A DNA stretch of 64,000 nt from Crotalaria pallida (GCA_037953625.1 CM075655.1:120783001-120847000), one strand, 5' to 3'. Positions 1 to 11,664 are shown, numbered from the stretch's first letter. Made by a program: numbers and translations. Notes: generated from the sequence alone by a model not told the origin.

Positions 1-166
1 TGAACACAATGGTCCGGAGTTCACGTGTGTATCACATGATGTACGGAGTTAAGGGAGAAAGGGTTGGGCCCATTGGGTTGTCGTTTAACCATAACCTCCA
101 ATTATTGGGTGCCCGATGGCAAGAATTTTTTCATTATTATAAATGATTGGAGCTATAAAAGCAATA
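1..166. other. Non-repetitive island with a CACGTG box
   Basis: About 140 bp of relatively GC-rich sequence with CACGTG at 22-27. No reading frame is convincing. It may be distal regulatory DNA or the edge of something outside the window. Confidence 0.3.
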
Positions 167-449
167 CTCCTGTGACTCGAATTATAAGCAAAATTAACTA
201 ATTTTACGTTTATTAAGGTGATTAGTTGATTATATTTAATTTTCTCAAATTTATAAAAGAATAGAGATATTTTAAGGAACGTTGCATTGAGAATGAAACA
301 AAAATTAAATAAGATAACAATTTTCTAGGGATATTTTAGAAAAGTGACATTGAGAATTAAATAAAATTTAAGAAAAATGGTTGATTTTGCTTATATTTTA
401 AGCCAAGAGAGATATGTTTTTTGTTCCTTATATTTCAAGCCGAAGGGAA
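167..449. mobile_element. Stowaway-like MITE (degenerate ends)
   Basis: Begins CTCCTGTGACTCGAATTATA after TA and ends AAGCCGAAGGGAA before TA. Internal sequence matches the 'GAATTATAAGCAAAATTAAC' subfamily also at 8823, 11380, 15683, 29393 and 51496. Confidence 0.6.
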
Positions 450-1447
450 TACTCAATTCGATTTAAAACAGTACTGTATAAGAAAAAAATAATTTCGCAC
501 TTACTAAAAATATTAATTAATTGTATTTGATTTTTTCGAATTTATAAATAAATATATATATATATATATATATATTTATTAGAAAATTGATATTGAGAAT
601 GAAACAAAAATTAAATGATATAATCACTTTCTGAGGATGTTTCATTCTCAATACTACATTCCTAAAATATCTTTAGAAAGTGATTATTTAGTTTATTTTT
701 TGTTTTATTTTCAATGTTACTTTTCTAAAATACCTCAATTTTGTTTTATAAATTTGAGAAAACTAAATATAATCAATTAACATCTTTGATAAGTGTGAAA
801 TTTGTTTTTTTCTTTTTATATTACAAACCGAAAGAAATATTGAGTAAATAAAGATATTTATAAAAGAAGTACGTTAAAAATTGAAAAGATGCATATATAA
901 TAAGATAAAAGTTTATTTCTAATACTATTAGCTTATAAATAGGATTATTCAAGACCGAATGAAGTAGTAATAATTTAGTTACGTTAAAAAGTGCCCTAAA
1001 AACTATTTATTTTAAGTAATACAAAAATAGTAAACGAGTATTGAAAAATCAAGTACACAAGTTCTCTATATGTTAAAAAAGTCTCATTTCTAAGTACAAT
1101 ATTGCTATTTTTATTTCCTTAAACAAAATTTTAAAAGCATGGACTACTCCCTCTCGTTGGAAACATATGAATAAAAAATTTACTTATCTTGGTTTAAAAT
1201 ATAAGCAAAAATTATTACCAAAAATAAAATATAAGCAAAAATAATTGATCTTTATAATCTTTGTTTTATTTTCAATGTTACTTTTTTAAAATATTCCTTG
1301 AAATTGTCTTATTTAATTTCTGTATCATTCTCAATGATATTTTCCTAAAATATCTTTTTTATATAAAATTAAAAAATTAAATACAATCAACTAATCTCCT
1401 TAATTAATATTATTAAGTTAGTTATTTTTGTTTATATTTCAAATCAG
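450..1447. other. AT-rich intergenic DNA with decayed MITE fragments
   Basis: Contains a (TA)n run at about 551-576 and inverted pieces resembling the Stowaway interiors (for example around 600-770 and 1260-1440). No gene or intact element seen. Confidence 0.5.
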
Positions 1448-1463
1448 AGAAAGCACTTCGTTA

Positions 1464-1677
1464 ATCAACGAGGCTTGGTTCAGTTGGTTTAAGGCCTCAA
1501 CTGAAATATTGGGAACGGGACACGAGTGCTAGTAGCCCCGGGTTCGATTCCCACTAAAAACATCTCGCTGGGTGAGCCAGCCACGCAGCTCGCTTCGGAT
1601 TAGTCTCAAGGGCTCCCTGGTATTAAGGGTGCTCTTGGAATACCGGTGGTTCCGCAAAGAATACGGAAAAAAAAAAA
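1464..1677 (+). mobile_element. tRNA-derived SINE, family A, with 16-bp target-site duplication
   Basis: A-box-like TGGTTCAGTTGG and B-box GGTTCGATTCC lie in the 5' part; the body carries TCTCGCTGGGTGAGCCAGCC and CCGGTGGTTCC, and the element ends in an A run. The flanks are AGAAAGCACTTCGTTA at both 1448-1463 and 1678-1693, a perfect duplication that proves retroposition. Two more copies of the family occur at 51258 and 53366. Confidence 0.9.
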
Positions 1678-1693
1678 AGAAAGCACTTCGTTA

Positions 1694-2698
1694 TCCAATA
1701 TAAGAATTTTTTTTTATAAAAACATTTACTAAGAAGAGTAGTTAACTTCATTCAATTTTCATGTCAATTGAATTAAATAATTTTATAAGGTAAAATATTT
1801 TTATGAAATATTTCTTTTTTGGTTCAACCACATATGTTTTTATGTAAAAGCCAAAAATATCCATAACATAATGGAATTAGCTAATAAAAATTTTATCATA
1901 AAACAATTTCTCCCGTAAGGCAACTTGCTAGTACGTAGAAATTATAGAGAACAGCCCACGTTAAAAAGTGAACACATATTAATCAAAGGAATACTCCTTT
2001 TGAACACAAATCAAAGGAGTGTTATTTAAGCAAGCTAAAACTATAATTTTTTATTTAAAAAAACGCAATAATTTTATTATTAACCTAATTTTATTATTCC
2101 CTTAAAAGAAAAACCTAATTTTTTAGGATCATTAAATAATTAAATGTATTTGAAACATTTATTAACTTATATTTGAAACTACTAATAAAATATTTTTATT
2201 TGTTACTTCACTCATTTTGAAGTTAGTACTACAATAGTTAAATGTATTTACTGAAATTTTTTACAAGTATAATATTTGATACTAATATTTAATAGTAATA
2301 AATAATTAGTTAATTTTAATTTGTATTGAAGATCACCAATAATTTTTGTTCTTCTTTCTTGGAATATAATCCAAATTAAAAATGGTATGGATAAATGAAT
2401 GTAGTTCATATAGCAAGTTTTTAAAATTTAGAGTTTGAGGTATCAAATTCAATCCGTAAAAGTTTATATATATAAAAAAATTAAATTATAAAAACGTTAA
2501 TTGGTGAAATAATTTTTCATCCTCTATTATCATTAATAAAAACGTTGCTTATAGAAAAATTAAAATACTAAGATGATTCAAAATATGAATAGCGAATATT
2601 TTTTTTTCCAAAATCTCTATAAGTATTACTTTCTTCGGTCTTTAATATAGGTCATATTTTAGAAGATTTTATTGATCTTAATTATAAGTTACTTTATA
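1694..2698. other. AT-rich intergenic DNA, nothing recognised
   Basis: No open frame with coding character, no intact inverted-repeat element and no RNA gene seen. Confidence 0.5.
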
Positions 2699-2968
2699 CT
2701 CCCTCCGTCTCTAATCATAAGACTCTTTTGACACTTTTATTTTGTCCTTATTTATAAGTCCCCATACCAATTTTCAATGATCATTAATTATTTTTTTTCC
2801 ACAAACACCCATATTTATTTAACACTTTTTAGATTCTCAATAATATTAATAGGGGTAATTTTGAAAATACACATCAAAAGTTCACATTTACAATACAAAT
2901 AACTAAATTAATCAATTTTTTTAATGGACGTGAAATCTCCCAAAGGGGTCTTATAATTAGGGAGGGAG
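2699..2968. mobile_element. Stowaway MITE
   Basis: CTCCCTCCGTCTCTAATCAT at the start and a matching inverted end (...AATTAGGGAGGGAG), flanked by TA on both sides, about 270 bp. Confidence 0.88.
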
Positions 2969-2981
2969 TATTTTCTAAGTA

Positions 2982-3259
2982 CTCCCTCCGGTCCTATATA
3001 TAAGCACATTTTGAAGACTTTTTTTTTGTCCTTGATATAAGCCTCATTTCCAATTTCCAATAGCATTAATTACTTCTTTTCCACAAACACCTTTATTTAC
3101 TCAACACTTTTTAGATTTCCAATAATAATTACAGTATAGGGGTACTTTTAAAAAAGTATACCAAATATTTACATTTTCAATATCACTAACAATATTAACT
3201 AACTTTCATAAATGGAGTGAAATTGGTCAAATGGTGCTTATATTAGGAACAAGAGGGAG
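2982..3259. mobile_element. Stowaway MITE
   Basis: Starts CTCCCTCCGGTCCTATATAT, ends AGGAACAAGAGGGAG, with flanking TA. Same subfamily as 42695-42965. Confidence 0.87.
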
Positions 3260-3358
3260 TATCATTAATTGTTTTTTTCTTTTTTTCCCTTGTTAAATGT
3301 TTCCACCATCAGTATATTTTTTTTCCATTAATGAGTGTGAATTTTCCAAAAAAAATTA

Positions 3359-3901
3359 CTCCCTCTGATTTTGTTTATTAGCAAAAATAACTATCGGTAC
3401 ATGTATTAAGAAAAATAGTTAGATGCATTTAATTTTCTCAAACTCATAAAAAAATTATACTAGTTTAGTAAACTTATTGGAAATGAAACAAAAATTAAAT
3501 GATTTAACCACTTTATTACTCCCTCCGTTCCATATTATCTGTCACTTTAGCATTTTTAACTTGTTCCAAATTATTTGTCGCTTTAGGAATTCGAGGATGT
3601 ATTAATTGATTTTTTCCACCTTTAACCTTGCATTTAATGTGTTGAAATATGTGAAATGGGTGATAATTAATGTACTTTGAGGGTATTATAGTAAAGTTAT
3701 CTAATAATTCTTTTGAAAATTGAAATATTAAATGATTTTCTTAATCCGTGTGAAATTTCTAAAGTGACAGTTAAATTGGAACGGAGGGAGTATCATATTT
3801 TATGAATGATTGTATTGGAAATAGAAAGATAATTAATTTTTGCTTATATTTAAGATCACTAATGAAACATCTTTTTTTGCTTATAATTAAGACAGAAGGA
3901 A
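3359..3901. mobile_element. Stowaway-like MITE split by another Stowaway
   Basis: Ends are CTCCCTCTGATTTTGTTTAT and the inverted GACAGAAGGAA. The body matches uninterrupted copies at 5312-5583 and 12164-12436 except for an inserted element at 3519-3790. Confidence 0.75.
3519..3790. mobile_element. Stowaway MITE nested in another MITE
   Basis: CTCCCTCCGTTCCATATTAT to the inverted ...AACGGAGGGAG, with TA on both sides. The host sequence resumes with TCATATTTTATGAATG, which is contiguous in the empty copy at 5312. Confidence 0.88.
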
Positions 3902-3952
3902 TTAAGAGAGTAGTGTAACTTTCTATTTTTCCTTAATGGATTCCTCAAACAA

Positions 3953-4100
3953 TGTCCGTAGGACACTTGTTAAGATATTAAAAGTAAAAAAATTCATAAA
4001 TCCAAAATATTTACTCTCTTAAGAATCTAAAAAAATATATTTTCTCATAATTTTTAACCATATTCAATTACTTAACAAATGTCTTGAAAACGCTTTTTAA
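3953..4100. repeat. Dispersed 'ACACTTGTTAAGA' repeat
   Basis: Short AT-rich repeat beginning GGACACTTGTTAAGA and closing with ACAAATGTCTTG in inverted sense. Related sequences are at about 5163-5296, 8113-8601 and 56774-56935. Confidence 0.45.
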
Positions 4101-4160
4101 TTTTTTCAAAAATTACACAAGAGTCACTTATACTGTGGCTCGAAAGAGGAAAAGAACATG

Positions 4161-4460
4161 GACAAGAAACATTAATGCGAAGGGACCAAGTTCACGTGGA
4201 AATCACATGGGGGAATGAGCCTCGTACGGGGAAGAGGAAGGAGCATACCACGAAAATGTCACAAAGGGAGGAAAAGGTGGGATGGTGGGAAGAGGATTCA
4301 TAATGCGTGGTTTTGTCGGGTAGTGGCATTATGTACAGTAAGTCCATTGCCCCAGCCCCCGCCCCAAACAAGTGCAGGGGGACACGTGGGACAGCTAGCA
4401 CGCACTCGTTGGGACACTCTTAATCATCACCCGACATCTTGTCTCTCACCAATGTGGGTC
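4161..4460. other. GC-richer non-repetitive island with CACGTG boxes
   Basis: About 300 bp unlike the surrounding repeats, with CACGTG at 4193-4198 and 4383-4388. Short open frames lack coding character. Possibly regulatory. Confidence 0.35.
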
Positions 4461-4474
4461 CCCATTATTTATTA

Positions 4475-4749
4475 CTCCCTCCGATTCTATTTATAAATCA
4501 CATTCTAGAATTATTCTTTGATCTTATTTATAAGTCACTTTGTATTTCGTAAGAGACATTTATTGCTATTTTCTCTTATGTGCCCTTTGTCCATTAATGT
4601 GAAGTAATACATTGTGAAATTCTCAATGCGAGTTAAGAGAGTAAGATTGTAATGATGAAGTATTTTTTTTAAAGTTTCAAGAAACCTAACTACCTTCATT
4701 GATCTGTGTGATATGGTTAAGTATGTCATATAAATAGGATCAGAGGGAA
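4475..4749. mobile_element. Stowaway MITE
   Basis: CTCCCTCCGATTCTATTTAT to ...GATCAGAGGGAA, flanked by TA. Body similar to 58157-58425. Confidence 0.82.
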
Positions 4750-4824
4750 TACTATCATCATTATTGCTCACTCCATTCCATTAAATCTTTTATCCTAGCC
4801 ATTTTACTTTGTGTCTTGATATTA

Positions 4825-5117
4825 CTCTCTTGGTTCTTATTATAGGTCACATTCTATGAGGTTTTCTTGGTCCTAATTATAAGTTACTTTATATTTTTAA
4901 TGTATCATTTATTGTTTTTTCTCTTTTTTGACTTTATTAAATGCTATGACTATCTATGCGTTTTTGTTGTTCGTCAATGAATGTGAATTTTCCAAGAAAA
5001 ATTTAGAGGGTAAAATTGTAATGTTATAATATATTCTCATAAAATTTATAAAACTAACTACTTTTCTTGATAGGTGTAATTCGGTTAAGTATGTCCTATA
5101 ATAAAGACCGAAATGAG
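4825..5117. mobile_element. Stowaway MITE, diverged
   Basis: CTCTCTTGGTTCTTATTATA to ...AAAGACCGAAATGAG with TA flanks. Body resembles 60765-61059. Confidence 0.72.
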
Positions 5118-5311
5118 TACTATAAGCACTCGTCTGTTTTTTGTATTGGAAAATGCTAAAGAGCTTGACACTCGTTAAGTAACTAAATGTGGTTAAAAAT
5201 TATGGATTTTTTTTATTCTCGAGAAAGTAAATACCTTGGACTTATGAATTTTTTTCACTATTAGTATTCTTAACAAGACACTTGTTAGCAAGACCCTTTG
5301 ATATTATTATA

Positions 5312-5583
5312 CTCCCTCCGGTCTTGTTTATTAGCAAAAATAACTACCGACACAGGTATTAAGAAAAACAGTTGGATGTATTTAATTTTCTCAAATTTTT
5401 AAAAAGTTAGTCTACTTTTGGGAAACTTGTATTGATAATGAAACAAAAATTAAATGATATAAACACTTTATTGAGATATTTTATGAATGTTTGTATTGAT
5501 AATAGAAAGTTAGTTAAATTTTGCTTATATTTGAGACCACTAACATGATGTTTTTATTTCATTATAATTGAGACTAGATGGAG
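5312..5583. mobile_element. Stowaway MITE
   Basis: CTCCCTCCGGTCTTGTTTAT to ...GAGACTAGATGGAG, TA flanks. Serves as the empty-site comparison for the nest at 3359. Confidence 0.85.
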
Positions 5584-6040
5584 TATCTTTTAATAGGTTC
5601 TTATTCAAATTTTATATGATATTAATTATTTATTTTTCACAAACAACATTATTTACGCAATATTATGTAGAGTTATAAAGATAATTATGTAATTATGAAA
5701 TAATATATCAAATATTATCAATTCCAATATTACCAACAATATTAACAAACTTTTTTAAATCTACAAAAAGACTAGTCCAAATGCTTATATATAGGGAGGA
5801 AAGGAATAATTTATTTCAAATTTTTTGCCGCTTTAGAAATTTGAAGATGTATTAATTAATTTTTTATAAATTTAATATTTGCATTTAACATGTTGAAATA
5901 CATTAGTGCGAATGTGCGAGGAGTATGAAAGTTATCTAATACTCCTTATTGTTCTATTTATATATTATATTTAACCATATTACATAGACCAACTAGGATA
6001 GTTACATTTCTTAAAATTTTAAAAAGATACTTTGACATTA

Positions 6041-6216
6041 CTCCCTCCATTTCAAATATTTTGGTCATTTAGGCTTGGTACACATATTAAGCAAGTTTTG
6101 TAAAAAGTAGTACTATATTAAATATTTATATTTCCAATACAATCAACAACCTTAATTTATTTTTTTGGTAAAGGTGAATTTTCCCAAAAAAATATTACAT
6201 AAAAAACTAGAATGAG
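6041..6216. mobile_element. Short Stowaway-like MITE
   Basis: Starts CTCCCTCCATTTCAAATATT after TA and ends ACTAGAATGAG before TA, only about 176 bp, probably internally deleted. Confidence 0.6.
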
Positions 6217-6498
6217 TACTTACCTGACTAACATTTGCCTCTGAACATAAGGTTTTTTATGAAAATAAATTTTTCCGTAATACTCCCTCCATCTTTTGAT
6301 GTAAGATCATTTCGTGGGAATGTAAGTTAGTATGGATATTGAAAATGTAAATATTTGATTGTATATTTTTTCAAAACTATATATATAAGTATTATTGAGA
6401 CTATAAAATTATTTAATAAATATGAGTATTGATGAAAATAAATAATTAAATGTTACTCTATATTGAAAATTGAAATATGATATTATATGAAGGACTAT

Positions 6499-7053
6499 TA
6501 GGCATGGCAACGGGGCGATGCGGGGGCGGATTATGCACTTCCCACACCCGCCCCCGTCTCAAAAAATTGCCCCCGCCCCCGCCCTCGTTTCCCGCCGGGT
6601 ATCATAAAAGCCCATCAGCCCCCGTCCCCGTCGAGGGTCGGGTAAAACCGCACCGCACCCGCCCCCGCTTTTCTTTTTAAAACAACTTTTCTAAAAGAGC
6701 TTTTCTTTTATAATATACCAACTTTTTCTTTTAAAAACAGCTTTTCTAAAAGAGTATTTTCCACAAGTGATTTTTATTAAGAGTCAAAACATTATTTTTA
6801 ATATTTTTTTATTACTATTATTATAAATTATATATAATATATACATATACATATACATATATAGTGTGAGCGGGTCGGTTTCGGGGTCGGGTGCGGGGCA
6901 GATAGTAGAATTACCACACCCGCCCCCGCCCCGTGATTGAAAAAGCGGGTTTTCCCCGCCCCGCCCCGATACCCGATTAAAACGGTTTTTCCCCGCTAAT
7001 GGCGAATCGGGTTCGGGCGAGTGCCCGCGGTTCTGGTTTTTTTGCCATGCCTA
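6499..7053. mobile_element. GC-rich hAT-like non-autonomous element with 8-bp target-site duplication
   Basis: Terminal inverted repeats TAGGCATGGCAA / TTGCCATGCCTA are flanked by AGGACTAT at 6491-6498 and 7054-7061. Both ends are dense in CCCGCCCCCG / CGGGTTCGGG; the middle is AT-rich. No transposase frame. Confidence 0.85.
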
Positions 7054-7061
7054 AGGACTAT

Positions 7062-8112
7062 TCCCTTCTATATCTGTTATGCAGAGTAAGAAATAGAAGT
7101 AATTAATCTCATACTTTTCTATAATCTTGTTGATTATATTTTATTTTCTTAAATTCATTAAAAAAATATAACTACTCAAGAAAAGTTGCATTCGGAATAA
7201 AACAAAATTTAAATGAGACAATTTCTTTATAAAAATATTTTTAAAATGATATTATGAAAAGAAAGTTAATTCCTTCTTATTCCCTAGGTTCCTTTTTATC
7301 TGTTGCTTTAGAAGTTTCACACAAATTTTTTTAATAAGCAAAAGAGTATTATCAACACAAGATCCAAATAAGCATCATACTTCTCATGAACCCCACATTC
7401 TATAAAGGGTTTGAACAAAGCTAAGGTACAAAATCATGTGCTCAAAAAGAATCAAAACCAACAAAAAGCATTACAAATGAGTTTAGTAAAGGATTAAGAA
7501 AGTCATTTTATTTAAATTTCAAGATAAGTATAATTTAACTTTACTATACTATCTTCATGCATGCTATATTAATTATCACACATTTCACATATTTCAAAAT
7601 GTTCAAAAGCAAATTTAAAATTGATAAAAAATTAATTAATAATGCATATTCCAATTCCTAAGCGACAAGTAGTTTAGAATAAATTGAAAAATGCTAAAAC
7701 GACAAATAAATTGAAAATGAGACATCAATATATATGAGACCAATATAAATATTTAATGATTACTTTAATGACAAATGGCACTTCTTAAAAAACCAAAAAC
7801 AATAAAAATTTATGCAAAAAATGTACTCTCTCTATTCCACAAAGATGGTAAAAAAATTCAAAAGTAAGAAATAAAGGAAAGATGCGTATAATGGTTTATC
7901 TGACACATCAATCAATTATTAAATAACTAATTTAATGCATTTTACATTGATTAACCAATCACAACTCAAAGTTTATAATTTTTAAACTTTTTCATTGATT
8001 ATTTTAATTTTAATTGGGATAATTTTTTTTACCAGCTTTACTATCATCATACATAAAAAGTGAAATATATTGTAATTTTTTATATCATCAAAACATGAAA
8101 AAAAAAAGTATT
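7062..8112. other. AT-rich intergenic DNA, nothing recognised
   Basis: No coding frame, intact element or RNA gene seen. Confidence 0.5.
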
Positions 8113-8601
8113 GCTAACAAGTGCCATTCAGGAAAGGCGCTAACAAGTACCCTTTAGGTAGGACACTTGTTAATGTTACTTGATATAAAAAAAAAAATCA
8201 TAAGTTCATATTCATTACTCTCTCGAAAGCATAAAAATTCACATTTTCTAACAACATTTATCTACTACTCCCTCTATCTCTAATTATAAGTCACTTTTAC
8301 CTAATTTACGCAGATTAAGAAAAATAATTATTACTCTCAAATTTATCAATATATATGTTGTCATTCCAAAGATATCCATATTTATAACTTTGCAACTTTA
8401 TTCATTTCTCTCGCTATTCTAATTATTACTCTATTACCACTATGTAATTATGAGAGATGTATTTGAAATAAACTCTTTAATACTATCTATATATTTCCAA
8501 ATGACTTATAAAAAGGAACAAGAAATCTCCCAAGATGGTACCTTATAATAAAGGGCGAAGGGAGTATTAGTTTCTTAACAACATTTAGGGTACTTGTTAG
8601 C
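8113..8601. mobile_element. Inverted-repeat element 'GCTAACAAGT' with nested Stowaway
   Basis: Starts GCTAACAAGTGCC and ends GGGTACTTGTTAGC, an inverted pair. It is interrupted by the Stowaway at 8268-8564. Superfamily not identified. Confidence 0.6.
8268..8564. mobile_element. Stowaway MITE nested in 8113-8601
   Basis: CTCCCTCTATCTCTAATTAT to ...AAAGGGCGAAGGGAG, with TA on both sides. Confidence 0.83.
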
Positions 8602-8822
8602 ATTTAAAAAAAGGGTTCGGGCTGAGGATAAACATCCAAATATGTATGGTTTTTCTTGGAAGTTGATGCATTGAAGAAATCAAAAGTTTAAAGTTTTAAC
8701 TTTTCAAAAATGCTTATTCATTTTGGGGTTTTTATCCCCAGCTTTAAGGGTTAAGGTTAAGAAATTCCTTAAAATAAATATACTTATGATTATTTTTTGA
8801 ACGTAAGTATCCTTAACAACTA

Positions 8823-9097
8823 CTCTCTCCGGCTCGAATTATAAGCAACAAAAAACATACTTCTTTTGGTTAAAAATATAAGCAAAATTAACTAACTTTA
8901 TTAAAATTTGTTTCATTCTCAATGTCACTTTTCTAAAACATCTTTAGAAAATTGCAATCCTAATTAATTTTTGCTTCATTCCCAATACTACTTTTCTAAA
9001 ATACCTCTATTTTTCATAAATTTAAAAAAATCAAATACAATCAACTAATCTCCTTAATAAACGTAAAACTTGTTAAATTTGCTTATAATTCGAGCAG
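8823..9097. mobile_element. Stowaway-like MITE
   Basis: CTCTCTCCGGCTCGAATTAT to ...CTTATAATTCGAGCAG, TA flanks. Belongs to the GAATTATAAGC subfamily. Confidence 0.75.
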
Positions 9098-9339
9098 TAT
9101 ATAGTAGAAGTAAGTAAGCAGCAAGTAGCTACTTTTATTACCCTTTATATTTTGGTGAGATTGATTCATCATTCATCCATAAAAATCTGTGTGAGTGAAC
9201 GTTACGCGCTCGAAGAAAAGGTTGGGATAATGATGTGGAAATACCAGTACTAAACAGTGTATAGATAAGGAGTTCAAATGATTATGATGAGGAAGATGTC
9301 GGTGAGTGAAGGGACAGGATGACACACACGAATTTGTTT

Positions 9340-9520
9340 GGGGAGAGGGACCCCACGTGTGAACAGATGAAGATGGAAGGTGGAGTGTTGTAGCACGTGT
9401 CATGCAGGCAAGCATGTTGGTCCACGTGAGTTGGGGTTGGGGGGGGGGGGGGGGGGGGGGGGCGGGGCAAGGTTGATGTTCCACGCATCTCTTCATTATT
9501 TTCCTCAGCACGTGAAATTC
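9340..9520. promoter_or_regulatory. Cluster of four CACGTG (G-box) motifs
   Basis: CACGTG occurs at 9354-9359, 9394-9399, 9423-9428 and 9509-9514 within a non-repetitive island. The nearest downstream gene is the HD-Zip II gene, about 9 kb away. G-boxes are bound by bHLH (PIF) and bZIP factors; function here is inferred only. Confidence 0.4.
9439..9462 (+). repeat. Homopolymer of 24 G
   Basis: An uninterrupted G24 run on the plus strand, inside the CACGTG cluster, able in principle to form G-quadruplex DNA. The apparent Gly- and Pro-rich reading frames here are artefacts of it. Confidence 0.95.
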
Positions 9521-9787
9521 ACTCACATTTGTCTGCGTTGTCCCCTCCTCCTCCTTGTTTTTTCATCACTGTTCAACTTAATTTAGCCATGCTCTAAAAC
9601 TTCCGTTTTTGAATGCAGACCCTAGAAAGGAAGAAACTGATCGTACGAGTACAACCCTCTTAAGTCGGCCATTAATGAAGAACAAAATGTTTGTTTCAAT
9701 TTATCATTTTTTAGGTAATCTTAATAAAGAAAGACATGATAAAAAGTGATGGAATGAGTCCGCAACGTATGTCACTGTGTCCAATTA

Positions 9788-10060
9788 CTCCCTCCGTCCC
9801 TAATTATAGAGCCCACTTGGAAGATTTCACGTCCATTAAGAAAGTGAAATAATTTAGTTAATTGTATTGGAAATGTGAACTTTTGGTGTGTATTTTAAAA
9901 ATTAACCTTGTTAATATTATTGGGAATCTAAAAAGTGTTAAATAAATAGGGGTGTTTGTGAAAAAAGGTAATTAATGCTCATTGAAAATTGATAAAGGGC
10001 TTTATAAATAGAGACAAAATAAAAGTATAAAGAGAGCTTTATAATTAGGGACGGAGGGAG
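9788..10060. mobile_element. Stowaway MITE
   Basis: CTCCCTCCGTCCCTAATTAT to ...AATTAGGGACGGAGGGAG, near-perfect inverted ends, TA flanks. Confidence 0.9.
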
Positions 10061-10116
10061 TATTAAGTACATGACAATAATTTACCAAAAGATAAATAAT
10101 TGGATGTTAACAGGTA

Positions 10117-10448
10117 CTCCCTCCATTGTCCGTTATGAGACAAAAAAAAGACATATTTATCTTAGTCTCAAAAAAGATATTTCTTTCGCTCTCTAATATA
10201 AAAAAATTCAGACATACTTTTTTTGTCTCTAATATAAGAAAAATTTAATTAACATTTTATTTCTAATACAATCATTCCTAAAATGTTTTAGAAAATAGTG
10301 ATCTTATTTAATTTTTGTTTCATTCCCAAAGCAACTTTCCCAAAGTAGCAATATTTTTTATGATTTTGAGAAAATTAAATATAATCAACTAACTCCCTTA
10401 ATATGTGTGATTTCGGTTATTTTTTCTTATAATAGGGACGAGAGAGAG
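10117..10448. mobile_element. Stowaway-like MITE with a hAT-like element at its 3' end
   Basis: CTCCCTCCATTGTCCGTTAT to ...GGGACGAGAGAGAG. The 3' terminus is duplicated on the far side of the hAT-like element (GGGAGTAT at 11048), so that element landed in this inverted repeat. Confidence 0.75.
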
Positions 10449-10451
10449 TAT

Positions 10452-11047
10452 TAGGGGTGTAACGGTCCGGTCCGGTCCGATCTGTGAGTCATATTACGGA
10501 CCGGACCGCTCAATTTAGTATGGTTCGATCCCAACATTATTTATTCTCAAAGACTGGACTGGACCAGACCGTTGGTCTATTTTGCTTTTTTCATGTTTTT
10601 TCCTTTAAAATCAAGCAAAAATATGAAAAAAATAGCATAATACATACTGCACAGGTAAAGCAATATCAAGTGCAAACATTGCTACAATAATAAAATGTAA
10701 TACTTATTACATGCACAAAAAAGGAAAAAATGAACTTTAAATTATTAAATTTTGTAGGTTTTTATCCTTCAATCAACTGCTTGGTGTACCAGGTAAATTA
10801 TTAAGCAGTATTACGTACTAAAATGAATAGCATGAATTTTTTTGGTGTATATGCAAATAACGTGTCAGGAAATAAGACTTGCAAATAACATTGCTATAAT
10901 TCATTAGTATTAAGTTTTATAGTTTTTTTTTTAATTATTATCCCTATCAATTTTTATGGTCTGAATTTTTTGAAACCGGACCGAATCATGAGACCGAACC
11001 ATACTGCATTTTTTTGTCCGATCCAATTTGGTCCGAGTGATCCCGTA
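10452..11047. mobile_element. hAT-like non-autonomous element rich in 'GGTCCGGTCC'
   Basis: Starts TAGGGGTGTAACGGTCCGG and ends GTGATCCCGTA. The 8-bp flanks are GAGAGTAT (10444-10451) and GGGAGTAT (11048-11055), differing at one base. GC-rich ends, AT-rich middle, no transposase. Confidence 0.68.
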
Positions 11048-11379
11048 GGGAGTATAACTACTTGTACGATGAATGTGAATTTTCTTTCCAAGGATATAGT
11101 AGCACGCGCGCACCGTAAATATGAAGTAGTATTACAACGAAGGGGAGGTGAAACGCGCGAGTGAGTTTGCACTTTGCACCGGGTATGAGGAAGTAGCAGG
11201 TTGAGATGGGTTGTTAGTACTCCTATGATTTATCGAAGAAATTTAATTTATGAGAAAACGACCTTGTGTCCTAGGGAAGGACCTGATTGTAAGTTGGAAC
11301 CGCACGATATGGGTGTCGGATAGGATAAGGGGATAAGCAGGACCCAGTGAGGGACAAGTATGGTAAAATGAGAAGGTTA
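11048..11379. other. Intergenic island, no gene recognised
   Basis: Moderately GC-rich and non-repetitive; contains a GATAAGG I-box-like motif near 11326. No coding evidence. Confidence 0.35.
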
Positions 11380-11664
11380 GTCTTTCCGGTTGGAATTATA
11401 AGCAACAAAAAAATATATTACTCTTGGTTTAAAATATAAGCAAAATTAAGTAACTTTATTAAATTTTGTTTCATTCCCAATACCACTTTCCTAAAACATC
11501 TCTAGAAAATTGTAATCTTAATTAATTTTTGTTTCATTCCCAATATTACTTTCCAAAAATATCTCTATTTTTTTATAAATTTGAGAAAATTAAATATAAT
11601 CAACTAAACTCCTTAATAAGCGTAAAAGTGGTTAGAATTGCTTATAATTCGAGCCCGATGGGAG
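11380..11664. mobile_element. Stowaway-like MITE, decayed 5' end
   Basis: Body matches the GAATTATAAGC subfamily and ends CGAGCCCGATGGGAG before TA. The 5' end lacks a clear TA. Confidence 0.65.

Noticed and set aside
1480..1560. Possible tRNA gene (A and B boxes present)
   Set aside because: The sequence does not fold as a full cloverleaf and is part of a SINE with poly-A tail and target-site duplication.
9173..9586. Overlapping frames rich in Pro or Gly
   Set aside because: They are produced by the G24 homopolymer; no codon structure or homology.
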